Assembly (NCBI GenBank): GCA_051294375.1
Contig: CM119265.1
Location: 8,440,772-8,504,771, forward strand
Direction of reading: 5' to 3'
Length of the DNA stretch: 64,000 nt
Source: Paraspadella gotoi
Lineage: Eukaryota > Chaetognatha
This document shows, piece after piece, positions 63,150-64,000 of this stretch. The translations under genes and the position numbers were made by a program. Every line of letters starts with the position of its first letter. Position 1 is the first letter of the stretch. The notes beneath the pieces are model-generated. The model was not told where the DNA came from, did not search any database, and saw nothing but the letters and a program-made list of their open reading frames with translations.

Positions 63150-64000
63150 CAGGCTCTTTCTCTCCGACTCCCTGTCCCGTCCATTCTATCACTGCGAACT
63201 ACCGCGCGCCCCGTCTCCGTAGCGCCAGAAGAAGGTTCGCACACCCTTCGGCGGTTCCTAGGACGGCGCACTCCTTCTCGCGAAAACCCGCCGGGGATGC
63301 GCGTGATGTTGCTGGAGCGGCGCCACTCGGGTCTGCAGACCCCCTTCTTGAGGCGCAGCCGCTAGCAACCGAAGAAAACTGCGTTCGCTCGGCTCGATGT
63401 TATTTCTCAAGCGCTTTACATCGCGCGATTGCGACGTGCCACTTGCGCGTAGGGACCAACGCTCCTGCTCGCGGTAACGTAACGCGCGGCGAGACGTCTA
63501 ATGGTGGCGCTCGGAGCAGAGCGAGTAACCTCGGCGACGCGACGAGCGCGCTTCGTTTCGCGCTTTGGGAAATCTCTGAGGGGAAATGCGATGCGAAAAA
63601 TTTTCGTAGGTAATCGGTCGGGGTTGAAGAATGGCGCGAAAGAATGTCAGAAGAATACTTGAGGAGAAGCAGCGGACCGAATGCGATAAGTACGTTTGGA
63701 GAAGTCGAGGGGCGCGGATTGAAGATTTTTCCAATTCCCGGGGATTATGAACGCTTCAGTTCTTCACAACGCTCAGGGTGGTAGTGGCGGCCGTCGACGG
63801 AACACCGCGGTTGCTAGAACGCAACTGTACTCCCCGGTACGACGCCACTATTGACGCTACTTGGGAGATCGAGGGAGGTGCCGTGCGCAATTGGGAGTAG
63901 TCTGTCGTTGCGAGGGGAAGCTGATTACGAAGATCGTGGCGCCGCTGGAATGGAGGGCGCATCCGTTAGTGAAGAGTCGATTCTTCAACTTTGAGCGGGG
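63150..64000. other. CpG-dense terminal segment, role unknown
   Basis: Sharp rise in GC and CpG compared with the AT-rich 61.7-63.1 kb region. Short open frames occur on the minus strand (63498-63734 and 63756-63962), with mixed composition (for example RTAPPSISQVASIVASYRGV). It may be a promoter with a first exon, or part of a transposon continuing past the window edge. Confidence 0.4.

Overview
This window looks like draft-quality genomic DNA from an invertebrate animal. Only one gene can be assembled with confidence, and it has spliceosomal introns with GT-AG borders and belongs to a phosphatase subfamily (PPM1H/J/M) typical of animals. The rest is AT-leaning DNA with a very high load of simple repeats: (GA)n/(CT)n in dozens of places, (ACG)n/(GTC)n triplets, TTTC and TATC tetramers and AAAAG pentamers. 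It also holds remnants of eukaryotic transposons (a Tc1/mariner MITE, a decayed non-LTR reverse transcriptase, tails resembling Helitron ends). I see no bacterial operon, CRISPR array, rRNA or convincing tRNA. I cannot name the species or phylum from sequence alone. Ten runs of N mark assembly gaps.

Layout. 1-12.8 kb: a degenerate G-rich minisatellite, microsatellites, polypurine tracts, a 9-bp-hairpin repeat element at 6.05-6.28 kb, two large gaps, and a ~62-bp minisatellite at 10.06-10.86 kb that runs into a repeated block (10.83-11.96 kb). 12.85-13.18 kb: a plausible Gln/Pro/Met-rich first coding exon with a perfect splice donor. 15.4-16.2 kb: a decayed LINE reverse transcriptase on the minus strand. 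19.4-34 kb: mostly non-coding, with several short coding-like open frames, some containing poly-Asp from (GAC)n, and a second hairpin-tail repeat at 31.5 kb. 35.26-42.73 kb: a ~3.7-kb segment present twice in tandem. The copies differ mostly by single-base indels, which looks more like uncollapsed, poorly polished assembly than old divergence. 43.26-51.84 kb, minus strand: a nine-exon PPM1H/J/M-type PP2C phosphatase, the main gene. 53.85-54.47 kb: a complete Tc1/mariner MITE with perfect 30-bp inverted repeats and TA target duplication. 56.66-58.49 kb: another ~0.9-kb block present twice around a 25-N gap. 58.5-63 kb: microsatellite-rich non-coding DNA. 63.15-64 kb: a CpG-dense segment of unknown role.

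Main points of interest. The phosphatase keeps all recognisable metal-site motifs but carries a ~320-residue Gly/Ser then Asp/Ser-rich C-terminal tail, encoded in the same exon as the end of the catalytic domain and built largely from GAC triplet arrays like those scattered through the window. Its exons 6 and 7 contain frame disruptions that fit the indel errors seen in the duplicated blocks. The Tc1 MITE retains a fused in-frame piece of transposase, with the N-terminal helix-turn-helix joined to the C-terminal tail.

Most long open frames here are artefacts of dinucleotide and tetranucleotide repeats, which are open in several frames, or of N runs. They are not annotated.
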